NCBI GenBank assembly: GCA_001437855.1
Contig: LIBD01000005.1
Span: forward strand, 1-20,040
DNA length: 20,040 nt
Reading direction: 5' to 3'
Source: Actinobacteria bacterium BACL4 MAG-120820-bin23
GTDB lineage: Bacteria > Actinomycetota > Actinomycetes > Nanopelagicales > Nanopelagicaceae
Shown: positions 6,744 through 15,092 of the stretch, piece after piece
How the letters are laid out: every line of letters starts with the position of its first letter
Numbering within the stretch: the first letter of the stretch is position 1
Made by a program: the position numbers and the translations under genes
Notes under the pieces: model-generated
Database searches by the model: none
The model's input: only the letters and a program-made list of their open reading frames with translations
What the model was told of the DNA's origin: nothing

Positions 6744-7625
6744 TCATTTCTCACCCGTACCATTGACTAAAATTGGTGAGGCCACAATATTTGCGTTTAT
6801 GGTTTTATTCTCCAAAAGAGCGACAAACTGCTTATTATTATCAATTGCAGCCATTACTCCTTGCTCTGAACTTTGATCAATACTTCTACCAAATAGAATT
6901 TCTCTTTTTTCAGCTGAATTTATTGTTCGAACCGGAAAAATCTTATCAACCACATCAGCTATCGGGATTAGTTGTGCGTCATTAATTGACTTACATTGAT
7001 CAAGCAAAAATGGCGACACTAAAGTTCGCCTAAGTGCTATTAAATGACCGCCACAATTTAAAGCATTTCCTAAATCTCTTGCAATGGCCCGAATATAGGT
7101 GCCAGCCGAACAGGTTACTGAGATATCCACCTCAATACTTGGGTGCTTATGTCTGATCTCATTGACCAAAATTTCATCAATTACAACATCGCGTTCTGGA
7201 ATATTAATATTCTCGCCAGCCCTAACTCTGGCATGAGCTGACTTGCCATCGATTTTAATCGCAGAAACAGCACTTGGCTTTTGCTTTATTTTTCCCTTAA
7301 ATTTTTCTAGCTCGCTTAAAATGATTTCGTTACTAATCGCTTTGATTACATCATCTTTTGCAGTAAAAGTTACATTACCTTCTTTATCATCGGTATGCGT
7401 TGCACTACCAAGCAAAATTGTTGCTTGGTATGATTTTTTACCATCGGTAATATATGGCAGCAATCTAGTAGCAATTCCAACTCCTAGAACCAAAACTCCA
7501 GTAGCCATTGGATCTAAGGTGCCAGCATGACCAATTTTTCTAGTATTCAGTTTTTTTCTAGCAATCGCCACCACATCATGGCTAGTCATTTCCCCGGCTT
7601 TATCAATTAATAAAAAGCCATCCAT
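6744..7625 (-). CDS. truB: tRNA pseudouridine(55) synthase
   Basis: Converts U55 of the tRNA T-loop to pseudouridine, 293 residues. Marks are DGFLLIDKAGEMTSHDVV at the N-terminus and HAGTLDPMATGVLVLGVG at 33-50 with the catalytic D38. Typical later segments are QKPSAVSAIKIDGKSAHARVRAG, CSAGTYIRAIARDLG and GGHLIALRRT. The open frame runs 18 codons further upstream into rbfA, but the family N-terminus (MDGFLL) begins at the ATG at 7625, which has AAGGGTGA just before it, so I use that start. It begins 4 nt after rbfA. The nrnA-like DHH phosphoesterase gene that lies between the two in mycobacteria is missing here. Confidence 0.96.
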   Translation of the reverse strand: MDGFLLIDKAGEMTSHDVVAIARKKLNTRKIGHAGTLDPMATGVLVLGVGIATRLLPYITDGKKSYQATILLGSATHTDDKEGNVTFTAKDDVIKAISNEIILSELEKFKGKIKQKPSAVSAIKIDGKSAHARVRAGENINIPERDVVIDEILVNEIRHKHPSIEVDISVTCSAGTYIRAIARDLGNALNCGGHLIALRRTLVSPFLLDQCKSINDAQLIPIADVVDKIFPVRTINSAEKREILFGRSIDQSSEQGVMAAIDNNKQFVALLENKTINANIVASPILVNGTGEK

Positions 7626-7629
7626 TACA

Positions 7630-8049
7630 TCACCCTTGGTCGTGATTTTTATATGGGTTTTCAGCAACAGGCTTAGCACCTGCTCGTAACTTAGCTACTT
7701 CTGCATCTGCTTTATGCATTTGCTCAATTAAATCATTCATAGCAGATGCGGACTCAGCCATGCCATCTAAAAAGAATTCTAGTGAAGGTGTAATTCTTAA
7801 ACCAAGAGATCTACCAACCTCTGATCTGAGCATTCCCTTTGCACTGTTTAATGCTGCAGCTGTTGATTCGCGAGCTGCGTTATCACCAAGAACAGTATAA
7901 AAAATTGAAGCTTGCTGTAGATCGCCAGTTACACGAACATCTGTAATAGTAATAAATCCAAGTCTTGGATCTTTTACTCTCGACTCAAGAGTATTCGCGA
8001 TCAATTCTTTAATTCGATCAGCAACCTGCAACGGGCGTTTACTTGGCAT
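7630..8049 (-). CDS. rbfA: 30S ribosome-binding factor A
   Basis: Small cold-shock-type factor that helps mature the 5' end of 16S rRNA in the 30S subunit, 139 residues. The single KH-like domain is recognisable from VADRIKELIANTLESRVKDPRLGFITITDVRVTGDLQQASIFYTVLGD to the SEVGRSLGLRITPSLEFFLD segment. The C-terminal tail (about residues 120-139) is polar and likely unstructured. Its ATG is 2 nt after the infB stop, the usual infB-rbfA coupling. Confidence 0.96.
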   Translation of the reverse strand: MPSKRPLQVADRIKELIANTLESRVKDPRLGFITITDVRVTGDLQQASIFYTVLGDNAARESTAAALNSAKGMLRSEVGRSLGLRITPSLEFFLDGMAESASAMNDLIEQMHKADAEVAKLRAGAKPVAENPYKNHDQG

Positions 8050-8051
8050 GA

Positions 8052-10694
8052 CTAGGCTCTCTTTTTCTCACGAATTTCGTAAGCTTGAATTACATCTCCT
8101 ACCTGCAAGTCTTTAAAAGATCCAAGTCCAATTCCGCACTCAAATCCTTCACGCACCTCTGTGGCATCATCTTTAAATCGACGTAAAGATTCAATGCTCA
8201 AGTTCTCACCAATTACTACACCAGCACGCATAGTTCGTACCTTGGCATTTCTTCTAATATTTCCATCAGAGACGATGCATCCAGCAATATTTCCAAACTT
8301 GCTAGATTTAAAGATGTCTCTAATTTCTGCATTACCAAGAACTGCTTCTTCAAACTCTGGCTTAAGTAGTCCCTTAAGAGAGGCTTCAATATCTTCAATT
8401 GCCTTATAAATAACGGTGTAGAACTTAACCTCGACACCTTCATGTTCGGCAAATATGGCAGTTTGAGGTTCAGGCTTAACATTGAATCCAATAATTACCG
8501 CAGTTGAAGCAGATGCCAAAGTGACATCATTTTTTGTAATAGCACCAACGCCACGGTGAATAACTCTTAAGTCAACCTCTGTTCCAACATCTAATTGAAC
8601 TAATGCATCCTCTAATGCTTCAACAGAACCAGAAACATCTCCCTTAAGAATTAAATTCAAAGTACTTACCTTGGATTGTTCTAGGAAATCTTCAAGTGAG
8701 ACCTTCTTGCGTGCCTTAGCTAAGGAAGCATTACGTGAAGCTAATTGTCGCTTTTCAGCAATCTGTCTGGCGGTTCGATCATCTTCTGCAACCATAAATG
8801 AATCACCAGCACTTGGAACTGAAGTAAAGCCTAGGACCTGTACCGGTCTTGATGGACCTGCTACCTCAACTGCTTCACCATGTTCATCCAACATAGCTCG
8901 CACGCGGCCATAGGCACCACCGGCAACAATTGCATCACCGACATGTAATGTTCCGCGCTGCACTAAAACAGTTGCAACCGGGCCACGTCCTTTATCCAAA
9001 TTTGCTTCAATTGCCACACCACGTGCAATTCCATCTGCCACAGCGCGCAGATCAATTGCTGCATCTGCGGTAAGTAAAATTGCATCAATTAACTGATCAA
9101 TGCCTTTATTAGATAATGCTGAAACATTAACAAACATTGTTTGACCGCCGTACTCCTCTGCGATCAAGTTGTACTCAGTTAATTGTTGGCGAATCTTGTC
9201 TGGGTTTGCCCCTTCTTTATCGATCTTATTAACTGCAACCACAATTGGAACATCAGCAGCTTGTGCGTGATTTAATGCCTCAATAGTCTGTGGCATAACT
9301 CCATCATCAGCTGCTACTACCAAAACAGCAATATCAGTAACTTTTGCACCTCGAGCACGCATAGCTGTAAACGCCTCATGGCCTGGTGTATCGATAAATG
9401 TAATTGCTCGGTTAGTACCGTTATGGTCATGATGAATTTGGTATGCACCAATGTGCTGAGTAATTCCACCAGCTTCAGATTTAATAACCTCAGTTGATCG
9501 AATCGCATCCAATAATCGAGTTTTACCATGATCTACGTGACCCATTACCGTCACAATTGGCGAGCGCACAACCAAATCCTCTGGATCAATCTGCTCTAGC
9601 TCTTGCTCTAAATTAATATCAAACTCTTCTAGTAACTCTCGGTCCTCATCCTCTGGACTTACAATTTGAATAACAAAGCCCAGCTCTGCGCCCAGGAGAG
9701 TAAATGTGTCCTCATCAACTGATTGAGTTGCCGTAACCATTTCACCTAAGTGAAAAAGAGCTGAAACTAATGCGGCTGGATCTGCCTTAATTTTCTCAGC
9801 GAAATCCATCAAAGTCGCACCCCTGCGCATACGCACCACAGTCTTACCATCACCACGTGGTACTACCGCACCACCTAATTGTGGTGCTGGTAGATTTTCA
9901 AAATCTTCACGTCTTTCTTTTTTACTCTTTTGTGCGCGACCTTTACCTTTTCCTTTTCCACCTTTACCAAAGGCCCCAGCTGCACCACCACGTTGCGGTG
10001 GTCGGCCGCCACCTTTACCACCAAATGGTGCACCAGATGGTGAGGTAGATGGTGTGCGATATGGTGATGAAGAGTTAGCTGGTCTATTTGTTGGTACACC
10101 AGAACCGGTGCGTGGATTACTTTGTGCAGGCCGAGCTGCAAATCCTGGACGAACTGATCCAGGGCGAGCCCCTGACATTGGTGGGCGTTGTCCTGGTTTT
10201 AATTTATCGCCACTCCTGCCACTCTCTCCTGGTCTGATTGGTCTAGCTGGTGGTCTTGGCCCTGCGCCAGAGCTAAATGGATTATTACCCGCCCTTGGCG
10301 GACGTGGCAAAGCATTTGGTGATGTTGGTGTTGTTGGTGTTGTTGAAAATGGATTATTGCCAACTCGTTGCGCAGCAGCAGGTGGTGTTACCGGGCGCGC
10401 AGCTGGTGTGGTTGGTGTGGCATCTTCAATCATTTGTTGTAACTCAGGTGGTAAATCCTCCACCTTGACCGTTTGCTTAGCGGCTGCTTTTTTAGCAGGG
10501 GCTTTTTTTGCTTTTGGCGCTACTTCAGCCGGAACTAAATCAGGAAATTTATCCATCAACTTGCGCACAACTGGTGCTTCCACAGTTGATGAGGCGCTGC
10601 GAACAAACTCGCCGACCTCTTGTAGCTTAGCTAGCAGCTCTTTACTTTCTAGCCCTAACTCTTTAGCTAACTCATAAACGCGGACCTTGGCCAC
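8052..10694 (-). CDS. infB: Translation initiation factor IF-2
   Basis: GTPase that brings initiator tRNA to the 30S subunit and promotes subunit joining, 880 residues, close to the size in mycobacteria. Domain order is: IF2_N helical domain (1-50); an Ala/Lys stretch (56-75); a long Pro/Gly/Arg/Ser-rich disordered region (about 92-265); a second IF2_N-like domain (about 285-342); the G domain with GHVDHGKT at 385-392, GIT at 410-412, DTPGH at 435-439 and NKID at 489-492; then domains II, III and the C-terminal tRNA-binding domain ending in IREKKRA. The start is GTG at 10694, with GGAG 4 nt and AGGAG 10 nt upstream. It follows ylxR after a 106-nt leader, unlike the tight packing around it. 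Confidence 0.98.
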   Translation of the reverse strand: MAKVRVYELAKELGLESKELLAKLQEVGEFVRSASSTVEAPVVRKLMDKFPDLVPAEVAPKAKKAPAKKAAAKQTVKVEDLPPELQQMIEDATPTTPAARPVTPPAAAQRVGNNPFSTTPTTPTSPNALPRPPRAGNNPFSSGAGPRPPARPIRPGESGRSGDKLKPGQRPPMSGARPGSVRPGFAARPAQSNPRTGSGVPTNRPANSSSPYRTPSTSPSGAPFGGKGGGRPPQRGGAAGAFGKGGKGKGKGRAQKSKKERREDFENLPAPQLGGAVVPRGDGKTVVRMRRGATLMDFAEKIKADPAALVSALFHLGEMVTATQSVDEDTFTLLGAELGFVIQIVSPEDEDRELLEEFDINLEQELEQIDPEDLVVRSPIVTVMGHVDHGKTRLLDAIRSTEVIKSEAGGITQHIGAYQIHHDHNGTNRAITFIDTPGHEAFTAMRARGAKVTDIAVLVVAADDGVMPQTIEALNHAQAADVPIVVAVNKIDKEGANPDKIRQQLTEYNLIAEEYGGQTMFVNVSALSNKGIDQLIDAILLTADAAIDLRAVADGIARGVAIEANLDKGRGPVATVLVQRGTLHVGDAIVAGGAYGRVRAMLDEHGEAVEVAGPSRPVQVLGFTSVPSAGDSFMVAEDDRTARQIAEKRQLASRNASLAKARKKVSLEDFLEQSKVSTLNLILKGDVSGSVEALEDALVQLDVGTEVDLRVIHRGVGAITKNDVTLASASTAVIIGFNVKPEPQTAIFAEHEGVEVKFYTVIYKAIEDIEASLKGLLKPEFEEAVLGNAEIRDIFKSSKFGNIAGCIVSDGNIRRNAKVRTMRAGVVIGENLSIESLRRFKDDATEVREGFECGIGLGSFKDLQVGDVIQAYEIREKKRA

Positions 10695-10709
10695 ACTTCT
10701 CCATCTCCT

Positions 10710-10736
10710 GGCCCGAGTTTATTTTTTTCTCGAGCC
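10710..10736 (-). promoter_or_regulatory. Hairpin in the infB leader
   Basis: On the coding strand GGCTCGAG pairs with CTCGGGCC (8 bp, one G-T pair) around an 11-nt A-rich loop. It ends right next to the AGGAG before infB. There is no T-run after it, so it is not a standard terminator. It may shield or set apart the ribosome-binding site. The rest of the 106-nt ylxR-infB gap shows no clear promoter. Confidence 0.4.
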
Positions 10737-10800
10737 TAAATTGACCTACTCATAATCTTGTAGTGCTCATTAGAGTGTCATTCTCGCTCGCTCCGTACTG

Positions 10801-11064
10801 TTAATAATCACTTAAATTCTTTAAGTAATCTTCTAACTCATCTACCTTTATTTCACCTTCAATATTGAAGGATCTATTAAAAGCCTTTCGCTCAACTGCC
10901 ATCTGAATGCAATTTCGGTGAAGCCATGCTCCCCGACCTGGCATTCGATGGTTAAGGTCAACTTTAACCTGCTGATTGACCAACACCGTGCGAATTAAAT
11001 CTGTCCAATTCTCAAGGCTTCGACATGCGATACAACTTCGCTGCCGCAGCTTTTTCTTAGACAT
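10801..11064 (-). CDS. ylxR: YlxR family nucleic-acid-binding protein (DUF448)
   Basis: Small basic protein of the YlxR (DUF448) family, 87 residues, found between nusA and infB in most Gram-positive bacteria. Marks are the CIAC pair (C11, C14), the GRGAWLH signature at 43-49, C52 and the AFNRSF segment that closes the fold. The family binds RNA or nucleic acid, and in some species it influences transcription or RNase P. The exact job here is not visible. The ATG is 12 nt after the nusA stop. Confidence 0.93.
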   Translation of the reverse strand: MSKKKLRQRSCIACRSLENWTDLIRTVLVNQQVKVDLNHRMPGRGAWLHRNCIQMAVERKAFNRSFNIEGEIKVDELEDYLKNLSDY

Positions 11065-11076
11065 CTAAACTCTACC

Positions 11077-12105
11077 CTAAGCCCCTTCAGTAGGTGAAAT
11101 GGTTGGCTCAGCAGGTGAATTTTCCGCCTTAATTTGCACCACTGGATTATCTGGATGGATATCAATCCGCCATTGCGTAAGGCGTGCGGCTAATCTGGCA
11201 TTTTGACCATCTTTACCGATCGCCAGGGAGAGTTGATAATCTGGCACAATTACTTTGGCAGATTTACTCTCTAGATCAACAATCTCAACTGAACTAACCT
11301 TTGCTGGCGCTAATGCATTTGCAACATAAATTGCTGGATCATCAGAGTAATCAATAATGTCAATTTTTTCACCATTTAATTCATTCATCACATTTTGAGC
11401 TCTTGATCCTTGTGGACCAATTAACGCACCCTTTGGTGAAACACCTGCGCGATGAGTTCTGACTGACAACTTGGTGCGAGCTCCAGCCTCGCGGGCTATG
11501 CCAACAATATCTACTACTCGATCTTTAATCTCTGGCACCTCTAGTGCAAATAACATCTTCACAAATGCTGGGTGTGATCTAGAAAGAGTTACCTCTGGAC
11601 CCTTCTCACCTTGCTTTACATCTACGACAAAACACTTAATGCGATCGCCATGTTTAAAAACTTCACCCTTTACCTGTTCGGCTAATGGAACTTTTCCTTC
11701 AACTCTACCTAGATTTACATAAATAATTTCAGCATCTCTGCCTTGTTGCACAACACCACTGATTACATCACCAACTGAGCCAGAAAACTCAGTTACTACC
11801 TCAAGATCTTTTGCTTCACGCATCTTTTCTTTAATTACTTTACGTGCAGTTTTATCAGCTAATTTACTAAAACCATCTGGGTTATCAGTGACGGTATCAA
11901 TTCGATCACCATCTGGACCTAGTACTGGCACATAAATAACTAGCTCACCACTTTGTCGGTTTAATACCGCCCGGCCATGTGGTTTTGCATCTGCCAGAGT
12001 TTGATAGGCAGCTGCCACCTCATTTTCAATCGCATTAATTAATCGCTCTAATGGCAACTTCTTTTCTTGTGCCAAAATTTTAAGTGCTTCAATGTCAACA
12101 CTCAT
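11077..12105 (-). CDS. nusA: Transcription termination/antitermination factor NusA
   Basis: RNA polymerase-associated elongation factor, 342 residues. The domains are an N-terminal polymerase-binding domain (1-105), S1 (about 108-177), KH1 (about 180-250, with SRSHPAFVKMLFALEVPEI at its start and GPQGSR at 230-235) and KH2 (LAIGKDGQNARLA around 294-307). There are no C-terminal acidic repeats, as in mycobacteria, so it is complete despite being shorter than the E. coli protein. The tail after 320 is short, acidic and Pro/Ser-rich. The ATG overlaps the rimP stop (ATGA), the classic rimP-nusA arrangement. Confidence 0.97.
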   Translation of the reverse strand: MSVDIEALKILAQEKKLPLERLINAIENEVAAAYQTLADAKPHGRAVLNRQSGELVIYVPVLGPDGDRIDTVTDNPDGFSKLADKTARKVIKEKMREAKDLEVVTEFSGSVGDVISGVVQQGRDAEIIYVNLGRVEGKVPLAEQVKGEVFKHGDRIKCFVVDVKQGEKGPEVTLSRSHPAFVKMLFALEVPEIKDRVVDIVGIAREAGARTKLSVRTHRAGVSPKGALIGPQGSRAQNVMNELNGEKIDIIDYSDDPAIYVANALAPAKVSSVEIVDLESKSAKVIVPDYQLSLAIGKDGQNARLAARLTQWRIDIHPDNPVVQIKAENSPAEPTISPTEGA

Positions 12106-12548
12106 TTTTTGCCTGACTTAAACTCAACTTCAAGTGTGGCTCGTTTGATATCTAGATACTTAATATTATGTTCATCTACTGTTGCAGACTCTTCACTTGC
12201 AGATTTGATCCGACCTAAAATTTGACTGCCATCTATCGTAATTACCTTGACTAACCGATCAATATTTTTTCGCCAATGCCTGGCTTTAGTTAACGGTCGG
12301 TCAATACCTGGTGAGGTGACCTCTAAGGTAAAGGGGGTAGATCCTAGGGATGGAATATTTTCTACGATTTCACTGATTGCTTTAGTAGCAACAGTTACCT
12401 CATCTAAGGATAGATGTTTATCCCCATCCACAATTACAGTTAATAAACTTCGCCGACCAGCGGAGGTAATATTTAAATCCTCTAAATAAAAGCCAAGTGA
12501 GGTTAATGCGGGAGTAATCACCGCTGAGATCTCTTCTTTTTTACCCAT
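12102..12548 (-). CDS. rimP: Ribosome maturation factor RimP
   Basis: Cytoplasmic factor needed for 30S assembly (S12 region), 148 residues. The family is recognisable from the N-terminal ITPALTSLGFYLEDLNI segment, the TVIVDGDKHLSLDEVTVATKAISEIVE stretch and the highly conserved FTLEVTSPGIDRPLTKARHWRKNIDRLVKV core. The ATG has AAGGA 5 nt upstream. It is the first gene of the rimP-nusA-ylxR-infB block, 36 nt after the TSUP permease. That gap has no obvious promoter or terminator, so it is probably read through from proS. Confidence 0.95.
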   Translation of the reverse strand: MGKKEEISAVITPALTSLGFYLEDLNITSAGRRSLLTVIVDGDKHLSLDEVTVATKAISEIVENIPSLGSTPFTLEVTSPGIDRPLTKARHWRKNIDRLVKVITIDGSQILGRIKSASEESATVDEHNIKYLDIKRATLEVEFKSGKK

Positions 12549-12584
12549 TTTTTCCTTACTTCAATATTAAGTTGTAGCCCAAGT

Positions 12585-13352
12585 TTAACTTATAAAAGTA
12601 TCCCAGGCAACGCGAGTGATCAGTAGAAATGTAACCACTAAAAACACCTTTCTTACTAAAACTGATCCACCTCTAATTGCCATGCGAGAGCCGATAATTG
12701 CGCCAGTTACATTTGCAAAGGCCAGTAACAAGCCAAGCTGCCACCAGATATTTCCGGTAAGTTGAAAACTCAATATTGCTCCAGCATTAGTTGCAATATT
12801 TACTAACTTAGCTGTGCCTGATGCTTTTAGAAATGCATATCCAATAACTGAAACTAGAAAGAAGACTAGAAATGTCCCAGTACCAGGTCCAAAAATGCCA
12901 TCATAGAATCCAATCGAAAAGCCAATTAATGCCACAATAATCAATCGCTTTTTATGGGTGAACTTTAAATTTTCATCCATTCCTAAATCAGGTTTGCGCC
13001 AGGTATAGGTAGCTACCAAAATTAATAGTAGAACTATAAATGGACGAAAGAAACCTACTGGAACAGATGCAGCTAATGCTGCCCCGGCCATGGAGCCGAT
13101 AAAAGCTGGAAACATCATAGTTAAGGTAAGTGGAATATCTGGCTTTATATTTTTAAAGTAATTACGAGCAGCTGCGGTCGTGCCAAAAATTGATGGCACT
13201 TTATTGGTTCCTAAAATTAACGGTAGCTCTTTATTTGGTAGAGCTATTATTAAAGATGGTAACTGTATTAATCCACCGCCACCAGCTATAGCATCAACAA
13301 AGCCAGCAAAGCCTGAGGCAATTGCCAAAAAAATTGCAATTTCTATACTCAT
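12585..13352 (-). CDS. TSUP (TauE/SafE) family membrane permease
   Basis: Integral membrane protein of 255 residues with about eight hydrophobic helices. Family marks are the N-terminal GFVDAIAGGGGLIQLPSLI and the LGTNKVPSIFGTTAAARNY loop, and in the second half GFSIGFYDGIFGPGTGTFLVF, the inverted repeat of the first motif, which is diagnostic of the fold. It resembles the YfcA branch. TSUP members export or import sulfite, sulfonates or related anions, but the substrate cannot be read from the sequence. The ATG is 11 nt after the proS stop and the gene is read with proS and rimP. It is the only transporter in the long minus-strand run and not part of the usual gene set there. Confidence 0.88.
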   Translation of the reverse strand: MSIEIAIFLAIASGFAGFVDAIAGGGGLIQLPSLIIALPNKELPLILGTNKVPSIFGTTAAARNYFKNIKPDIPLTLTMMFPAFIGSMAGAALAASVPVGFFRPFIVLLLILVATYTWRKPDLGMDENLKFTHKKRLIIVALIGFSIGFYDGIFGPGTGTFLVFFLVSVIGYAFLKASGTAKLVNIATNAGAILSFQLTGNIWWQLGLLLAFANVTGAIIGSRMAIRGGSVLVRKVFLVVTFLLITRVAWDTFIS

Positions 13353-13363
13353 TTAAACTTTTT

Positions 13364-15079
13364 TTACTTTACTAAATGTTTAACAACATCAGCAAGTACA
13401 ACCTCTTGCTTATCGGCGCTCTTTCTATCCCTGACCTCAACCTTGCCATCTGCTAATGATTTTCCAACAATAATTATCTTTGAAATCCCAATTAACTCAG
13501 CATCTTTAAATTTAACGCCAGCACTTGCCTCGCGGCGGTCATCTAATAAAACCTCAAGCCCTTTTGCCTCTAAATCCTTTGCAATCTGCTCGGCAACCTC
13601 AAATGGCTTATCTTCTTTGCCGGTAGCAACGATATGTACATCAGCTGGTGCAATTTCAGCAGGCCAACATAGGCCAAGTTCATCATAAGTTTGCTCAGCA
13701 ATTGCAGCCACCGCTCTAGAAACTCCAATTCCATATGAACCCATAGTTACGACAACTGGTTTACCTTCTTTATCTAATACGCTCAGCCCTAAACTTTTTG
13801 CATACTTTTGCCCTAATTGAAATATATGACCAATCTCAATCGCTCGATCAATAATCACTGGTTTGGCACACTTTGGACAATTATCTCCAGCCTTAACCTC
13901 TGCTGCCTCTACATACTGCTCAACTTTAAAATCTCGACCACAAGTAACATTTTTTGCATGCTTATCTTTTTTATTTGCTCCGGTTATCCAGTGTGAGCCT
14001 TCGACTACCCGTGGATCTGCATAAAGTTTTAAACCCAACTCTTTTGCATCCTGTGGTCCAACATAGCCTTTAACCAACTTTGGATACTTAGCAAAATCTG
14101 CATCTTCAAATAATCTTAAATCCTTCACACCAGATAAGTTAGCGCCCAATCGCTTTAAATCAACCTCTCGATCTCCTGGCACCAATACTGAGATTGGTTT
14201 TTCATCTGCCATGATCAATACATTTTTTAAAGTATTAGCAGCTGAGATATTTGCTGAGTACTTTGTATTAAATAATTCAACTAATGAATCAATAGTTGGC
14301 GTATTTGGGGTATCTAGAACTTCAAGTGCCCCCACCTTTTCCCCAGTAAAGGTATCTACTTTGGTTACCATCGCCTCAACATTTGCAGCGTAACCACATG
14401 AGTTACATAAGACGTAGGTATCTTCCCCAGTTGGGCATGGCGCTAAAAACTCCTCAGACTTTGATCCGCCCATAGCTCCACTTACCGCAGAGACTATGTT
14501 GTACTTTAAACCTAATCGATCAAAGGTCTTGATATACGCATCACGATGCTTTTGGTAAGAGACTTCAAGACCAGCATCATCCACATCAAAACTATATGAA
14601 TCTTTCATTACAAACTCTCGCCCTCGAATGATTCCACTTCGTGGCCGAGGCTCATCTCGAAACTTAGTTTGTATTTGATAAATTGATAATGGTAGATCTT
14701 TATAGGAAGAGAACTCCCCCTTAACCATCAAGGTAAACATCTCTTCATGAGTTGGGCCTAATAAATAATCATTTTTCTTTCGATCTTGTAATCTAAATAA
14801 ATCTGGTCCATACTCTGCCCATCGATTTGTTGCTTCGTATGGATCTTTTGGTAGCAGGGCTGGAAAGTGAACCTCTTGAAAACCTGCTGCATCCATCTCT
14901 TGCCTAATTATGTTTTCGATCTTGCGATATGTGCGATACCCAAGCGGTAGCCAGGAGTAAATTCCGGCTGCGACCCTTCTTACAAATCCTGCTCTTACTA
15001 ATAATTTATGGGATGCGACCTCGGCATCTGCTGGGTCATCACGCAATGTGCGCAACAAAAGAGTCGACATCCGTAACAT
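13364..15079 (-). CDS. proS: Prolyl-tRNA synthetase (bacterial type)
   Basis: Class II aminoacyl-tRNA synthetase charging tRNA-Pro, 571 residues, the bacterial-type length with the inserted editing domain. Visible marks are LRTLRDDPADAEVASHKLLVRAGFVRRVAAGIYSWLPLG at the start, LLGPTHEE at 106-113, motif 2 FRDEPRPRSGIIRGREF at 140-156, the editing insertion from about 220 to 400 (CNSCGYAANVEA at its start, SHWITGANKKDKH near its end), motif 3 GSYGIGVSRAVAAIAEQ and the C-terminal anticodon-binding domain. The start at 15079 (MLRMS) fits homologues, and a second ATG three codons in is possible. It begins 13 nt after ispG, in a spacer that forms a small hairpin touching the start codon. Confidence 0.98.
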   Translation of the reverse strand: MLRMSTLLLRTLRDDPADAEVASHKLLVRAGFVRRVAAGIYSWLPLGYRTYRKIENIIRQEMDAAGFQEVHFPALLPKDPYEATNRWAEYGPDLFRLQDRKKNDYLLGPTHEEMFTLMVKGEFSSYKDLPLSIYQIQTKFRDEPRPRSGIIRGREFVMKDSYSFDVDDAGLEVSYQKHRDAYIKTFDRLGLKYNIVSAVSGAMGGSKSEEFLAPCPTGEDTYVLCNSCGYAANVEAMVTKVDTFTGEKVGALEVLDTPNTPTIDSLVELFNTKYSANISAANTLKNVLIMADEKPISVLVPGDREVDLKRLGANLSGVKDLRLFEDADFAKYPKLVKGYVGPQDAKELGLKLYADPRVVEGSHWITGANKKDKHAKNVTCGRDFKVEQYVEAAEVKAGDNCPKCAKPVIIDRAIEIGHIFQLGQKYAKSLGLSVLDKEGKPVVVTMGSYGIGVSRAVAAIAEQTYDELGLCWPAEIAPADVHIVATGKEDKPFEVAEQIAKDLEAKGLEVLLDDRREASAGVKFKDAELIGISKIIIVGKSLADGKVEVRDRKSADKQEVVLADVVKHLVK

Positions 15080-15092
15080 AGGTAAAGCCTAT

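Noticed and set aside
7626..7679. 18-residue N-terminal extension of TruB
   Set aside because: It overlaps the end of rbfA, has no homology, and the family N-terminus MDGFLL begins at the well-placed ATG at 7625.
10277..10468. Tandem DNA repeat near GTTGGTGTTG in infB
   Set aside because: The short GGTGTTG repeats reflect runs of Thr/Pro codons in the disordered region of IF-2, not an independent repeat element.
10054..10677. 207-codon plus-strand open frame opposite infB
   Set aside because: It is the antisense of the Pro/Gly/Arg-rich low-complexity part of IF-2, where repeated GC-rich codons keep the reverse frame open. It has no recognisable domain.
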